NCBI GenBank assembly: GCA_964627935.1
Contig: CAZVLB010000015.1
Location: forward strand, 44,115-108,114
Source of the DNA: JAABVY01 sp964627935
GTDB taxonomy: Bacteria > Zixibacteria > MSB-5A5 > JAABVY01
Reading direction: 5' to 3'
DNA: 64,000 bases
Part shown: in pieces, positions 17,101 through 25,194 of the stretch
How the letters are laid out: every line of letters begins with the position of its first letter
Numbering within the stretch: the first letter of the stretch is position 1
Position numbers and translations under genes: made by a program
The notes under the pieces: generated by a model
What the model saw: the letters and a program-made list of their open reading frames with translations, nothing else
The model's database searches: none
What the model was told of the DNA's origin: nothing

Positions 17101-19578
17101 GTTGTCATTGACATCGACAGAAACGAAACTGAGTACCGGGGCATGCACGTTGATTGAGAAATTGCTTTCCCATGTGATCCGCTGATCACCGGTTACCGTC
17201 ACATCGAAACTGACCTTGTGGCCATCCGGGGTACTGCTGGAAACATCGAATGCAAACGCATCGGCAATATAATTCGTGCCGTCATTGCCCAGCACCGTGC
17301 CGTAGACCTCCGTGTCATCCGTGATGGTGACATACGGGTCGGCGGTCGAAATTGTGGTGCTGACATTGATGGCATCATCCGGACCAACATTCTTGAGCTG
17401 CATGCCCAGAAGGATGCTTTCGCCGATTTCGACTGTGCCGTTATTGTTTCCGGCAATGTCATTTATATCATGTGTATCATGAATTACGTAAGGACCGTCC
17501 GGCGCGATTACCATGGCTGTCTCTGTCACCGGAATCCTGTTCTGGGCAGTGATCACGATATCGATTTCACCCGGAACGATAAAGGGGTCGATATCGATAT
17601 AGGCCGCACCGGTAGCATCGATAAGACCTGCGCCGTGAAGCACTCCATTACGCGAAAGACCGACATATGAACCGGGATCGGCTTCGATATAAACCTGGTT
17701 ATCGGTAATCAGGATTGTGGCCGGCAATGTGTAATTGTTGACAGTCGGCACACCCATATAGCTGATCACCGAGGGATCGCCCATCAGGTGATATATCTGC
17801 CAGTAATAGGCAATTCTGCTTGAGCCTGATTCGGTCACCGCCATATTGCCTGCAAACATAATTGCGCTGTTGGTGACATAATGCTGTGATACAGGTTCGC
17901 CATGATCATGGAAAACTCCGTCATAAGCACCAAGACCGGTTTCCGCATAGGTCGGGCCTGCGCCCACAACCGGGCCGTAACCGACGCCCCACCAGTAATC
18001 TTCATCCCAGTAGGTCGAATTGGTACCGCCGATATAGCCGATACCGCCGCCGTCCTGTTTCTGCAGCCAGGCTTCACCCATGCAGGGCGTGCTGTAGTCA
18101 GCTCCGAATGTGTTCGCCAGACAGCAGTTTCCGATACCAAGGTTGTATTTATGAGCATTTGTCAATGTGCTCACATCCGAGGTAGTAAATGATGGATCAC
18201 TGTGGCCTGTGTGGCCACAATGCGCGGTATAGTTAATTAATCCGATACCATCATTGACAGTCTGGATAACCGCCGCGGGAACCCCCGAGCCATCCGAGGC
18301 CGGATAGAGCCATGTGTTGGGAGTGATTCCATGTGCGGCATTGAAATATAAATTTGTGCCATAATTGATCTGCCCGTTGCCATGTGTGATCGCGAAAGTA
18401 CCATCAACACCGGCGATCAATGTTACCTCGGCCAGGTATGACGGATCGGGCATGGTGTACATTTCATATTCCAGGGTCTTGTCAATCTGGGGCTGAAGCT
18501 GTGTCGTGTTCTGCGCGGAGAATCTGCCATAATAAATTTCAGGGAAATTGTCATTGGTAAATTCGCAGTAAGGCAGATCAGATATATGCGCACCCAGGTC
18601 ATGAGCCGGAATCTGCTGGTCATCACCGACAAACAGCACAAAAGAGGGTGCCGGGTCTGTCGGAGGATTGGCGTTGTTATACAGGGTTTCGATATAGTTG
18701 CCGATAGCTGTGGTCGATGATCCGATCACGTCGGTATAGGCCACCTCAACCGTGAAACCCTTCTTGATTTTCCACTCGATAAAAGGCTGCAACTGCGCTT
18801 CAAACATCCTGTCCGAAACGATGACATATTTGACCGGATAGGTCACCAGGTCATCCTTATTACCCAATGTCGACTCGGAATAGTTTATAGCCTTGTTATA
18901 AATAGCCTTGAACATGGGTGAATGGTACTTGCTGACCATTTCATCCTGCAGGGCCCAGTCCGCACCTGTGAAATCGATCCTGACCTGGATGTTGTGGTAA
19001 ACACGCAGGGTATGGGTGATCGGGTTGTACTGCACAGGAGCGATCTTGACCATGCCCATATGCATATCACGCATCGTTCCCAGCACCTCGGACTGCGCCA
19101 GAGGCAGGCTGTAGAACTGATCGATCTCATAAAGCGGCTGATTGAATTCAAAGGGTACCGATTCCGGATCATCCGACTTGGAAAGCGAGGGCTGAACCGG
19201 CATCAGCCAGTTATCAACACCCAGGTCCGCCAGGCTGTATTCGCTGACATCATAGCTTTCCACGCTGGCCGAAATCTCGCTTCCAAAGGGAATCTGAAGA
19301 ATTCTGTTTACCACGGGAAGATTCGGTTCCCCGACTTTGAATGAGCGCGAGAAGCCGGGAATAGTTGCAAGTGTGAAATTGCCTTCTTTCGTGGCCACAT
19401 CATAAAACTCAATCTGGCCGATATCAATCTTCAGTGTAACCCCCTGATCACTCTGATTGAGAAGGCTAACCCCTGATTGAGCCTCAGATACCTCAAGTGT
19501 CTGGGCCGCAAATACGTTTGAAGTCATTCCTGCAAGGAGTATTGCAAGCAGGCCTAATCCAATTAGAAAATGCCTCAA
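14134..19578 (-). CDS. Gingipain-like C25 cysteine peptidase with C-terminal dockerin
   Basis: A secreted protein of 1814 residues. It has a signal peptide (about 1-24), an N-terminal propeptide-like beta domain (25-240) and a C25 catalytic domain (about 250-620). The catalytic His lies in NYTAHCGHTGH near residue 450 and the Cys in GIGNCCLANTFG near 484. Several Ig/CARDB-like and jelly-roll segments follow (for example DDFATDQGWTGLGGSGEW near 950). A dockerin occupies about 1745-1814, with two F-hand repeats starting GDSNGDDEINVSD and ADVNCDGEVNVSD. Gingipain relatives cleave after Arg or Lys, but specificity here is unknown. CGGAGGTAG supplies the Shine-Dalgarno. The dockerin implies docking to a cohesin; one candidate is encoded at 40600-41442. 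Confidence 0.92.
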   Translation of the reverse strand: MRHFLIGLGLLAILLAGMTSNVFAAQTLEVSEAQSGVSLLNQSDQGVTLKIDIGQIEFYDVATKEGNFTLATIPGFSRSFKVGEPNLPVVNRILQIPFGSEISASVESYDVSEYSLADLGVDNWLMPVQPSLSKSDDPESVPFEFNQPLYEIDQFYSLPLAQSEVLGTMRDMHMGMVKIAPVQYNPITHTLRVYHNIQVRIDFTGADWALQDEMVSKYHSPMFKAIYNKAINYSESTLGNKDDLVTYPVKYVIVSDRMFEAQLQPFIEWKIKKGFTVEVAYTDVIGSSTTAIGNYIETLYNNANPPTDPAPSFVLFVGDDQQIPAHDLGAHISDLPYCEFTNDNFPEIYYGRFSAQNTTQLQPQIDKTLEYEMYTMPDPSYLAEVTLIAGVDGTFAITHGNGQINYGTNLYFNAAHGITPNTWLYPASDGSGVPAAVIQTVNDGIGLINYTAHCGHTGHSDPSFTTSDVSTLTNAHKYNLGIGNCCLANTFGADYSTPCMGEAWLQKQDGGGIGYIGGTNSTYWDEDYWWGVGYGPVVGAGPTYAETGLGAYDGVFHDHGEPVSQHYVTNSAIMFAGNMAVTESGSSRIAYYWQIYHLMGDPSVISYMGVPTVNNYTLPATILITDNQVYIEADPGSYVGLSRNGVLHGAGLIDATGAAYIDIDPFIVPGEIDIVITAQNRIPVTETAMVIAPDGPYVIHDTHDINDIAGNNNGTVEIGESILLGMQLKNVGPDDAINVSTTISTADPYVTITDDTEVYGTVLGNDGTNYIADAFAFDVSSSTPDGHKVSFDVTVTGDQRITWESNFSINVHAPVLSFVSVDVNDNSGNGNGILDPGETAQLVITLDNSGSGDAENLSALLSETDMFVTVSDNSAQYGTIASGMSGDNTSDVFIVEADASCPMGYAMQFQLDLSAYGGYAETLYFDFTVGDRIVFHWDDFATDQGWTGLGGSGEWTIGSCQGGDGGSGVGDPANDHTPTADNMVLGNDLNGGSGGDYNSGLSSTYWVYSPIIDCEDYSGIQMKYYHWLGVESSNYDHAIFEVYNGTEWVRLFENSGSVDESSWTESFYDLSIYADENMNFQMRWGIGPTDGSVTYCGWNIDDIELKGYYNGNEYKVRVSPEEMSQYGPAGDYAVYPIIVRNRGAFMDNFSLGSEGDWDVVFYDELGQNEITSTGQVGSLDSTIIQAWVNIPDTIAMHDCDTNLVIVTSQGDALAKDSATLITYSAGLPAAIPWDDQFVTSNMDMQQWFYNAGATINDDCLEPPTEPYALNLDGGTDTVTTGMIDLSGQSGVRISYYYQRGGGGDAPEENDNLWIEYKNNMGLWANLATYAGADPVMEQFEYVNVEAPADALHSGFQLRLRTAGSGANDDDWFVDNIIIDYAPELGTLPSMMAHSALQGDTLTDQFVIENTGQGGMYYDLSIQYHMMSSVFAALSQSGQVEPANREYSNEFYQTDLGKEETPVLKGQDVKFNAGGPDNYGYYWMDSDEAGGPVFNWIDISAVGTDVVSQLEDDNAIGPFDIGFDFPYYGQTYNQFYIGSNGIVGFSAASMSSRNETPLPNSYAPNNILAWLWNDLDPTDADNPDAHVYYHSDGEELVIMFVDYPEYRADPGDVVTAEIILDDKGNIKFQYLDIADNFDSYGCAVGIENEAGNDGLEVVYHAAYLKDNLAIQFSKPYEWMHLDPLSGYIAPGEADTIDCLITTELDLLPGTYNADINLSCNDPANLEALIMAQLELSGMQTYTCGDSNGDDEINVSDAVYIINYVFVNGTPPDPMEAADVNCDGEVNVSDGVSIINNVFVGGFAPCDPNNDGVPDC

Positions 19579-19719
19579 AACTACCTCCGATATTTAGTGA
19601 GTTAGCTGAACAAATGTTATTTTTCTGATATGTAAATTCCGCTTCGCAGTAAAGTTACGGAAGATATTAAATCCATTACTTGATCCCATAGGGGATGGCA
19701 TTCGCCTCCAATCCTTTCA

Positions 19720-19748
19720 TATATATATGTATAAATCCAATTTTTCAA
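19720..19748 (-). promoter_or_regulatory. Possible promoter of the C25 peptidase gene
   Basis: On the minus strand: TTGAAA (19743-19748), a 17-bp spacer and TATATA (19720-19725). The leader would be about 135 nt. The region is AT-rich, so this match could be chance. Nothing else recognisable was seen in 19579-19907. Confidence 0.3.
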
Positions 19749-19907
19749 AGTGAAAACTTGGCGCAACTCAAAGAATTGCAAGGATTTTGGATTGTTTTTG
19801 TCTCGATTTGTACGGCCCGGTAATATTCCAATCATCTCGAAATGGTTGGGGGTTGGATGTAACTTGTTGCCTAATAGAGGCGTAAGTGTCCATGATTGCC
19901 GGGAAAG

Positions 19908-20699
19908 CTATTTTTTGCTGTTCAATGAAGCCGCAATTTTGGCCATCAATCTACGCGGGCTGAATCGTGTGCTGAAGATCAATAACCAGTTTGCAAATCC
20001 TGCGATTTTTGTGGATTTGCCCTTCATCATCGCTTTATAGCCGATTTCGGCCACTTTTTTGGATGACATGGTGTTGCCCTTTTTTAATGCGGTCTGCATC
20101 ATGTCGGCCCGCTCGAAAAATTCAGTCTCGGTCGGACCGGGGCAGAGGACAGTCGCGGTTACATTGGAATCCCTGATCTCCTCCGCGATTGCCTCGGTCA
20201 TGCTGATCACGAAGGCCTTGCTTGCATAATAAACCGCGCTGTATGGGCCCGGCACAAATCCGGCAGTGGAGGCAACATTGAGTATTCGGCCCTGATTACG
20301 TTTGAGCATAACCGGAAGATATAATTTTGTCAGACGGTAGAGGGCCAGCAGGTTGACCTTGATCATATCCAGTTCGCGATCCGCGCGGGTTTCGGCAAGT
20401 TTGCCCCAGCTGTTGAACCCGGCATTGTTTACCAGATAATCAATCTCGATATTTTCTGAATTGAGCGTATTGAAAATCCGGTCGGGAGCATCCAGGTCGG
20501 CCAGGTCCTCGGGCAAAACCCTCGCTTGTATGCCATGCTTTGATCTGAGCTCATCAGCCAGGTCATCCAGACGCTCCTGATTGCGCGCTACCAGCACCAG
20601 ATTGTGGCCATCAGATGCGAACAGATGAGCCAGGTCGAGCCCGATCCCCGATGATGCCCCGGTGATCAGGGAAGTTTTTTTATTTGATTCAGAAACCAT
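19908..20699 (-). CDS. Short-chain dehydrogenase/reductase (classical SDR)
   Basis: 263 residues, cytoplasmic NAD(P)-dependent oxidoreductase. The cofactor loop TGASSGIG lies near residues 14-21, LVNNAG near 90, and the active site has the Ser of NVASTAG with YxxxK as YYASK. The layout and the C-terminal TRFSPRRLMAK extension resemble the DltE/YqjQ-type SDR group. The substrate is unknown. It stands alone, with no obvious pathway partner, and about 300 bp of non-coding sequence on either side. Confidence 0.88.
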   Translation of the reverse strand: MVSESNKKTSLITGASSGIGLDLAHLFASDGHNLVLVARNQERLDDLADELRSKHGIQARVLPEDLADLDAPDRIFNTLNSENIEIDYLVNNAGFNSWGKLAETRADRELDMIKVNLLALYRLTKLYLPVMLKRNQGRILNVASTAGFVPGPYSAVYYASKAFVISMTEAIAEEIRDSNVTATVLCPGPTETEFFERADMMQTALKKGNTMSSKKVAEIGYKAMMKGKSTKIAGFANWLLIFSTRFSPRRLMAKIAASLNSKK

Positions 20700-21180
20700 A
20701 AACCCTCCGCTTTTTGAGGATAATATTAATTACTCAAACAAGTAAAGCAAGCGATTAACAGAGACCGCAGTTGAAATATGTGATAGGTGGCGGACTTTGA
20801 TCCTGAGAGGCGTTGATATTCAGTCGTAGGTTGGGTCTGGTTGGTATATGGGAATCCAAAGCCTGTTCCAGATGTTTGTCGAAATTTGTATATGAAAATA
20901 AGAAAAAGTGACGGCAAGATACTGGTAATATATTTTTAAATAGCAGGATGTCCCACTGCTTTAGCCTGGGATTTGGGAGAAAGAAGAACAAAGAGACCCC
21001 CACCCATAAATGGGCGGGCCACCAAACCTACAAGGCTTTAACGCCGCGCACATAGATGATAAAGAAATCATACCCATAAGTGTCAGTTCACATCTTTGGC
21101 AAAAGCCAGAGCCAAGAACTGACACAACCACCATATAAAATTCATGGGCGGCATATCTGATACTATCTATGATTAAACAA
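20700..21180. other. Intergenic region with inverted repeats, no convincing gene
   Basis: About 480 bp without a gene that I can support. It contains CCCACCCAT ... ATGGGCGGG (about 20998-21018) and the 10-bp inverted repeat at 21080-21125. A minus-strand frame (20755-21003) lacks a Shine-Dalgarno and has no recognisable domain. The region may be a decayed gene or a dispersed intergenic repeat. Confidence 0.4.
21080..21125. repeat. Inverted repeat GTGTCAGTTC / GAACTGACAC
   Basis: Perfect 10-bp arms at 21080-21089 and 21116-21125 with a 26-nt interior, itself able to form a small TTGGC/GCCAG hairpin. There is no T-run, so it is not a typical terminator. It may be a structured element or the end of a small degenerate mobile element. 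Confidence 0.5.
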
Positions 21181-21534
21181 TCACTCCGGCAGGGTGAGTG
21201 AGAGGATTGTCAGGATCAGTCCGGTGAGCATGGCCTGCAGGTTGATCTGTTTGGCCTTCTCCCGAATCATGCGGAACTGCTCGTCATCCTCGATGCGAAT
21301 ATCGCCGGCATCCAGGTTCATCATGCGCTGTGAGGCCAGGGCCACACATGTTTTTTCACGGTACTGCAGAAATCCCAATGCGGCCATGGTAAACGGTATG
21401 AACAGAAACAACCGCCACCATCTTGAAAGCCCCATAGTTATCATGATAATCAGGACAAGAATCGTAATCGCCAGCGCAAAGATTCCGAAAAACAGTCTGC
21501 GTCTGCTCTGAGCAGGACCTATATTGGATATCAT
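21181..21534 (-). CDS. Small integral membrane protein, unknown function
   Basis: 117 residues with three predicted transmembrane helices: about 14-35, 40-57, and a C-terminal one at 98-116. A short soluble segment (LDAGDIRIEDDEQFRMIREKAKQ) lies between the second and third. A purine-rich GAAAGGAAAG precedes the ATG. I do not recognise a family. It is divergent from nothing and sits downstream of the envelope-stress-like genes at 21674-24496 on the same strand, but a terminator at 21608-21650 separates them. Confidence 0.65.
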   Translation of the reverse strand: MISNIGPAQSRRRLFFGIFALAITILVLIIMITMGLSRWWRLFLFIPFTMAALGFLQYREKTCVALASQRMMNLDAGDIRIEDDEQFRMIREKAKQINLQAMLTGLILTILSLTLPE

Positions 21535-21607
21535 AGCTTTCCTTTCAGCATAACGAATCTCTCCCTTTCAATATATATATAACAGGATAAAGGCCGGAAG
21601 GTACAGT

Positions 21608-21650
21608 AAAAAATACCGAAGGCCGCGGGTTATGTGACCACGGCCTCCGG
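21608..21650 (-). terminator. Terminator after the 21674-22540 gene
   Basis: On the minus strand CCGGAGGCCG pairs with CGGCCTTCGG (one G-U pair), followed by TATTTTTT. It lies 24 bp past the stop codon. Confidence 0.8.
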
Positions 21651-21673
21651 CATTGATTGAGCAAATGTGTCAG

Positions 21674-22540
21674 TTACAGGCTTTCAGTAAACTGAAAATC
21701 AAGTGAGCCCATACTGATATCTATGTCAAAGTCGAGCCGACCTTTTGCGGATTTATAATTATTGGTTTCGTAAATGCCCTTTTCAACCTGATCAAAAATC
21801 CTATCCGGGATACCGACACTCGAGGTCCAGTCATCTTCATAATGAATCCTGATACCCATATCGGGATTGAGAATGATGCTGGCCGAGGCCATCCCGGCGT
21901 CAATCTCGACATTGCCGTCAAATTCGCCCCAGCCGGTGAAATCCAGGTCAACCGAGGCCATACCGGCATCGATAATCATCTGCTGGAAATTGGCGTTGCC
22001 GAGGCCGTAACATTCAAATGAGCTCTTTCCGCAATCCAGCACAAACCTTTCGATCCGTCCTTTGTTGGGCTTGTTGAACATGATCGATCCGGAGGCCATG
22101 CCGACATCCATCTGCAGGCCGACAATTTCCAGGCCGGTGAAATCGAAATCCGCCTCAGCCATACCGGCATCGAGGCTCAGATCGAGCGGAACCATATCAC
22201 CCAGCAGAATTTTCCATTCATTCTTTGTCTCGCCTCGGAAATTGAACAGGCTGCGCTTTTCCTCGACCTTGATAATCAGTTCGGCCTGTTTGCCCTCGAT
22301 ATATTCAACTTTAACCTTAAATCTTTCAGGGTCATAGCTGCCATGAACCTGGGCCACAAAATCCCCCTGGGCCCGTCCAACCTGCAACTCTCCCATACCA
22401 AAATCAAGAGTCACGGTGACTTTTTCTTCGCCGTTATACTGGATGTTTCTGGTTAATTCTTCGGTTTTGGTATCATCGGCTGCATATGCAATCGATGCCA
22501 CAAGTATCAATGCGGTAACTAATATCAGGAGCCTTTTCAT
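21674..22540 (-). CDS. Secreted toastrack-like (DUF2154/LiaF-like) beta-repeat protein
   Basis: 288 residues with a signal peptide (about 1-20). The N-terminal half (TVTLDFGMGELQVGRA) resembles the DUF2154/DUF4097 toastrack entry strand. The rest repeats a short unit with the core DAGMA or DVGMA: LDAGMAEADFDFTG, MDVGMASGSIMF, IDAGMASVDLDFTG, IDAGMASASIILN. This suggests a stacked beta-solenoid. It lies 118 bp downstream of the bactofilin-like membrane protein and two genes from an ECF sigma factor on the same strand, so an envelope-stress role is plausible but unproven. Confidence 0.65.
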   Translation of the reverse strand: MKRLLILVTALILVASIAYAADDTKTEELTRNIQYNGEEKVTVTLDFGMGELQVGRAQGDFVAQVHGSYDPERFKVKVEYIEGKQAELIIKVEEKRSLFNFRGETKNEWKILLGDMVPLDLSLDAGMAEADFDFTGLEIVGLQMDVGMASGSIMFNKPNKGRIERFVLDCGKSSFECYGLGNANFQQMIIDAGMASVDLDFTGWGEFDGNVEIDAGMASASIILNPDMGIRIHYEDDWTSSVGIPDRIFDQVEKGIYETNNYKSAKGRLDFDIDISMGSLDFQFTESL

Positions 22541-22658
22541 GTTTCTCCCTCCTTAGGCTTGAATAATATCCACTTTAGTTTAGAGATTACGGGCTAAAAT
22601 GAAAAAGGTTGCGGAAGAGAATAAAAGAAGAAAATATAATTAGAAATAAAATGCTGTA

Positions 22659-23831
22659 TCAGCCATCAGAAGATTCCAGAACTGTACCGGTACCCAGTTT
22701 TTGCTCACGATCCTCATAAAGCGGATGCTGGCTGACTTCTTTGGGTTGTGAACCGAAACGGGAGAAGAAAACCGCTCCCAGCCCGGTGGAAAACATTATA
22801 AACTGACCGATCAGGAATATGATCTGGAACGGCCAGGCCAGCGGATGCAGGTTGATGAAGTTAAAAAAGGTGGCCAGGATCAACGGGCTGCCCATCAGGA
22901 TTGCGCCGGCAATTGTGGTCCGAAGGAACCCTCGATAACGCAGGGTGGTATGACGGCCGAGCATATATCCGGCGAACTGGGTAAAGCCAATTGCGCCCAG
23001 TATGAATGCGCCGGCAACAAGGAACGGGAATATAAACACCGCCACCGGAATTCCAACCACCGTAATCAGCAAAAGCACCCAGATCGGCAGCAGGGCCACG
23101 ATCAGAAGTACGCCAATCAGGAAGCATCTGATGAACCCGTTATCGACCTGGAACCGTACCCGTGCGATCGGTTTGGGCATAATCAGTGATGTAATAGAAA
23201 CTGTAAACAATACTACCGCCAGGAGAACTGCCATGGCCACCAGTGTCAACGGGCCCAGAAATTCGAGGTTTGCAAGGTCGAGTTGAATCGGCGTATATTC
23301 ACCACGAAACTCGAAATATTCATCCCAGGTCGGTTTGTTCAGCTGCTTGGCGGATATATCGCCCCATACATGAGCACCGGAATCGAGTGTTACGGTACCA
23401 AAACAGTTAATTTCACCCTCGATACTGCCCGTACTGCCGACCAGTATATCGCCCACCAAAACGGTGACATCGCCCTTAACATAACCCTCGACGGCAAGAT
23501 TACCGATCAGGATCACCACCTCGCCGCGCACCGAATCGATCGGCCCTATGGTTTCATCTTCACCGATTTTGATGATAGCATTTGCGACCGATGACCTCGC
23601 TTTCCGGCCATCCTCAAAACCGGGCCGTTCGATCAATGTGTCGCTGCCGTCATCATAGGTAATCTGGATCTGGCCAGTGGATATATAGACTTCGACCGCC
23701 TTGGTGACAGTGTCGGCCTGTGCCGATGTGTCAATTCCGAGGGTGTCCTCGTAAGCGACCAGATGCGAGGCAAGAAACAGCGTCCAGAACAGGGCTGTAA
23801 TGATTAACGATTTTGCTGAAATGTGAGTCAT
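22659..23831 (-). CDS. Bactofilin-like (polymer-forming) multi-pass membrane protein
   Basis: About 390 residues from the ATG at 23831; a further in-frame ATG at 23852 is possible. It has a signal peptide, then a repeat-rich beta segment (about residues 90-160: EVVILIGNLAVEGYVKGDV, GDILVGSTGSIEGEINCFG) of the polymer-forming cytoskeletal type. Four to five transmembrane helices follow in the C-terminal half. The combination of an extracytoplasmic beta-helix with a membrane domain is seen in uncharacterised envelope proteins. It follows the ECF sigma gene by about 80 bp on the same strand, so it may be part of that regulon. Confidence 0.65.
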   Translation of the reverse strand: MTHISAKSLIITALFWTLFLASHLVAYEDTLGIDTSAQADTVTKAVEVYISTGQIQITYDDGSDTLIERPGFEDGRKARSSVANAIIKIGEDETIGPIDSVRGEVVILIGNLAVEGYVKGDVTVLVGDILVGSTGSIEGEINCFGTVTLDSGAHVWGDISAKQLNKPTWDEYFEFRGEYTPIQLDLANLEFLGPLTLVAMAVLLAVVLFTVSITSLIMPKPIARVRFQVDNGFIRCFLIGVLLIVALLPIWVLLLITVVGIPVAVFIFPFLVAGAFILGAIGFTQFAGYMLGRHTTLRYRGFLRTTIAGAILMGSPLILATFFNFINLHPLAWPFQIIFLIGQFIMFSTGLGAVFFSRFGSQPKEVSQHPLYEDREQKLGTGTVLESSDG

Positions 23832-23914
23832 TGATTCGCGCCTCTCATACAAGCAAACAAGCCGTGCCCGGCGGAGTTTCGATTTAATACTGTGAAAAAC
23901 TTAAACAGGATCAA

Positions 23915-24496
23915 TCAGAGACCTTTCAGTTTCTTCTTCAAAAGCTCACGGGCCCGGAAAATCCTGGCCTTGACAGTGCCGATCGGAATTCCCAGGATCT
24001 TTGAGATTTCCTCGTAGGATTTATCATCATGGTGCCTGTAAACGATTACCTCTTTATATTTGGCAGGCAGGGTCTTGATCGCCTCCTCGATAGAAACCAG
24101 CTTCTGTTTGCGTAGAAGATATTCCTCGGGATTGGCGCCCGTATCCTGCAGTTCCATCTCCACCGATCCATCCTGGGTTTCATACGGCTTATCCATGGAA
24201 AAAGCCTTGATTTTCTTTTTGCGCAGGTAGTCAATCGAGCAGTTGGCGGCTATTTTACAGAGCCAGGTTGAAAAACGGAACTCGGACCGGTAACTTTCGA
24301 GCGTATTGAAGGCCCGCATAAATGTTTCCTGGACAAGGTCCTGAGCGTCATCAGAATTCCTGATTATCTTGATTACAATATGATAAACAGTCTTCTGATA
24401 GCGTTCCAGAAGCTTTTGATAGGCCTCCTGGCTGCCATCCAGCGCCCGGCCGATCAATTCGCTGTCAGGTGGGTTATTGCGACTGTTATTACTCAT
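23915..24496 (-). CDS. ECF RNA polymerase sigma factor
   Basis: 193 residues from the ATG at 24496 (MSNNSRNNPPDSELIGRALDG); an upstream ATG at 24523 has no ribosome site. Region 2 is clear (DDAQDLVQETFMRAFNTLESY, FSTWLCKIAANCSIDYLRKKK), as is region 4 (LPAKYKEVIVYRHHDDKSYEEISKILGIPIGTVKARIFRARELLKKKL). No anti-sigma factor gene follows. The two downstream genes encode an envelope membrane protein and a toastrack-like protein, which could sense or be the output. A very short basic protein gene is divergent from it at 24886. Confidence 0.92.
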   Translation of the reverse strand: MSNNSRNNPPDSELIGRALDGSQEAYQKLLERYQKTVYHIVIKIIRNSDDAQDLVQETFMRAFNTLESYRSEFRFSTWLCKIAANCSIDYLRKKKIKAFSMDKPYETQDGSVEMELQDTGANPEEYLLRKQKLVSIEEAIKTLPAKYKEVIVYRHHDDKSYEEISKILGIPIGTVKARIFRARELLKKKLKGL

Positions 24497-24885
24497 AAAG
24501 AACAATCCGCCAAATCCATACAAGAAAAACTCGCTCTATAATAAACATATCCGCAATGTTATACAATTAAAATATTTGCCGTGCCCTGAGCAGGGATAAT
24601 CGGGACAGAAATACGATCCTTGACCTGAAAGTGATTATAGGGGAATTCCATAATCTGTCGGATTTATCCAATAAATTCGACGGGAGCCCCTCTCGGCTAC
24701 ATTCCACAGATAATGACCTTGTTGTCCGCTAATGAGTTAGGCCCGATAAATATGTATGAATTCTGCACACGGGTCGGGCACAAACGCTGCTCCTATATCC
24801 AACCGGAGATAAAGTATTAACCAAAAGTGCCGAAACGAATGGTAAGAGACTTTTGCCTGCGTTTCGGCAGGAAAGGCTCTGGGAA

Positions 24886-25026
24886 GTGGGTAAGAAAAAG
24901 AAAGACAACTACAAGATGCCGAAAAAAGTATACTGGCATCTGTATTCCCTGCAGACCCTTAATACGGAGAAATTCGTTTCGGTGGTCAACAAGATTTTGA
25001 AGCAGGAATTTCATGTGATCAAATAA
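24886..25026 (+). CDS. Short basic protein, member A of a new microprotein family
   Basis: 46 residues, GTG start, AAAGG 9 nt upstream. The N-terminus is very basic (GKKKKDNYKMPKK). The core at residues 22-41 is LQTLNTEKFVSVVNKILKQE. It aligns without gaps to the short proteins at 31964-32149 (10/20 identical) and 32730-32909 (9/20). That match is the main reason to call it a gene. It lies in the 660-bp space between an ECF sigma gene (minus strand) and the M23 peptidase. No known family recognised. The frame stays open upstream but offers no better start. Confidence 0.55.
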   Translation: MGKKKKDNYKMPKKVYWHLYSLQTLNTEKFVSVVNKILKQEFHVIK

Positions 25027-25114
25027 ATCTGAACAATATGTGCTCAAGGGGTTTGCAGAGGTAAAATTCAGGGTTGAATAAAAACAGGTTCGTTTTGTCG
25101 ATATAAATTTTTGC

Positions 25115-25143
25115 TTGACAATGAGATTGAGTAGTCATATCAT
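25115..25143 (+). promoter_or_regulatory. Sigma-70 type promoter of the M23 peptidase gene
   Basis: TTGACA (25115-25120), a 17-bp spacer and TATCAT (25138-25143). The start falls near 25150, which supports the ATG at 25195 rather than 25159 as the translation start. Confidence 0.75.
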
Positions 25144-25194
25144 TGCAAAAATTTTTGAATGAAAGCCAGGACGGCACCTTACGCGGGTAATATT

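Noticed and set aside
20755..21003. Minus-strand frame of 82 codons
   Set aside because: No Shine-Dalgarno, composition of non-coding DNA, no domain. Treated as part of the hairpin-rich intergenic block.
24817..25047. Minus-strand frame of 76 codons
   Set aside because: It is antisense to the 46-residue plus-strand gene, whose product matches two other short proteins in the window. The minus product matches nothing.
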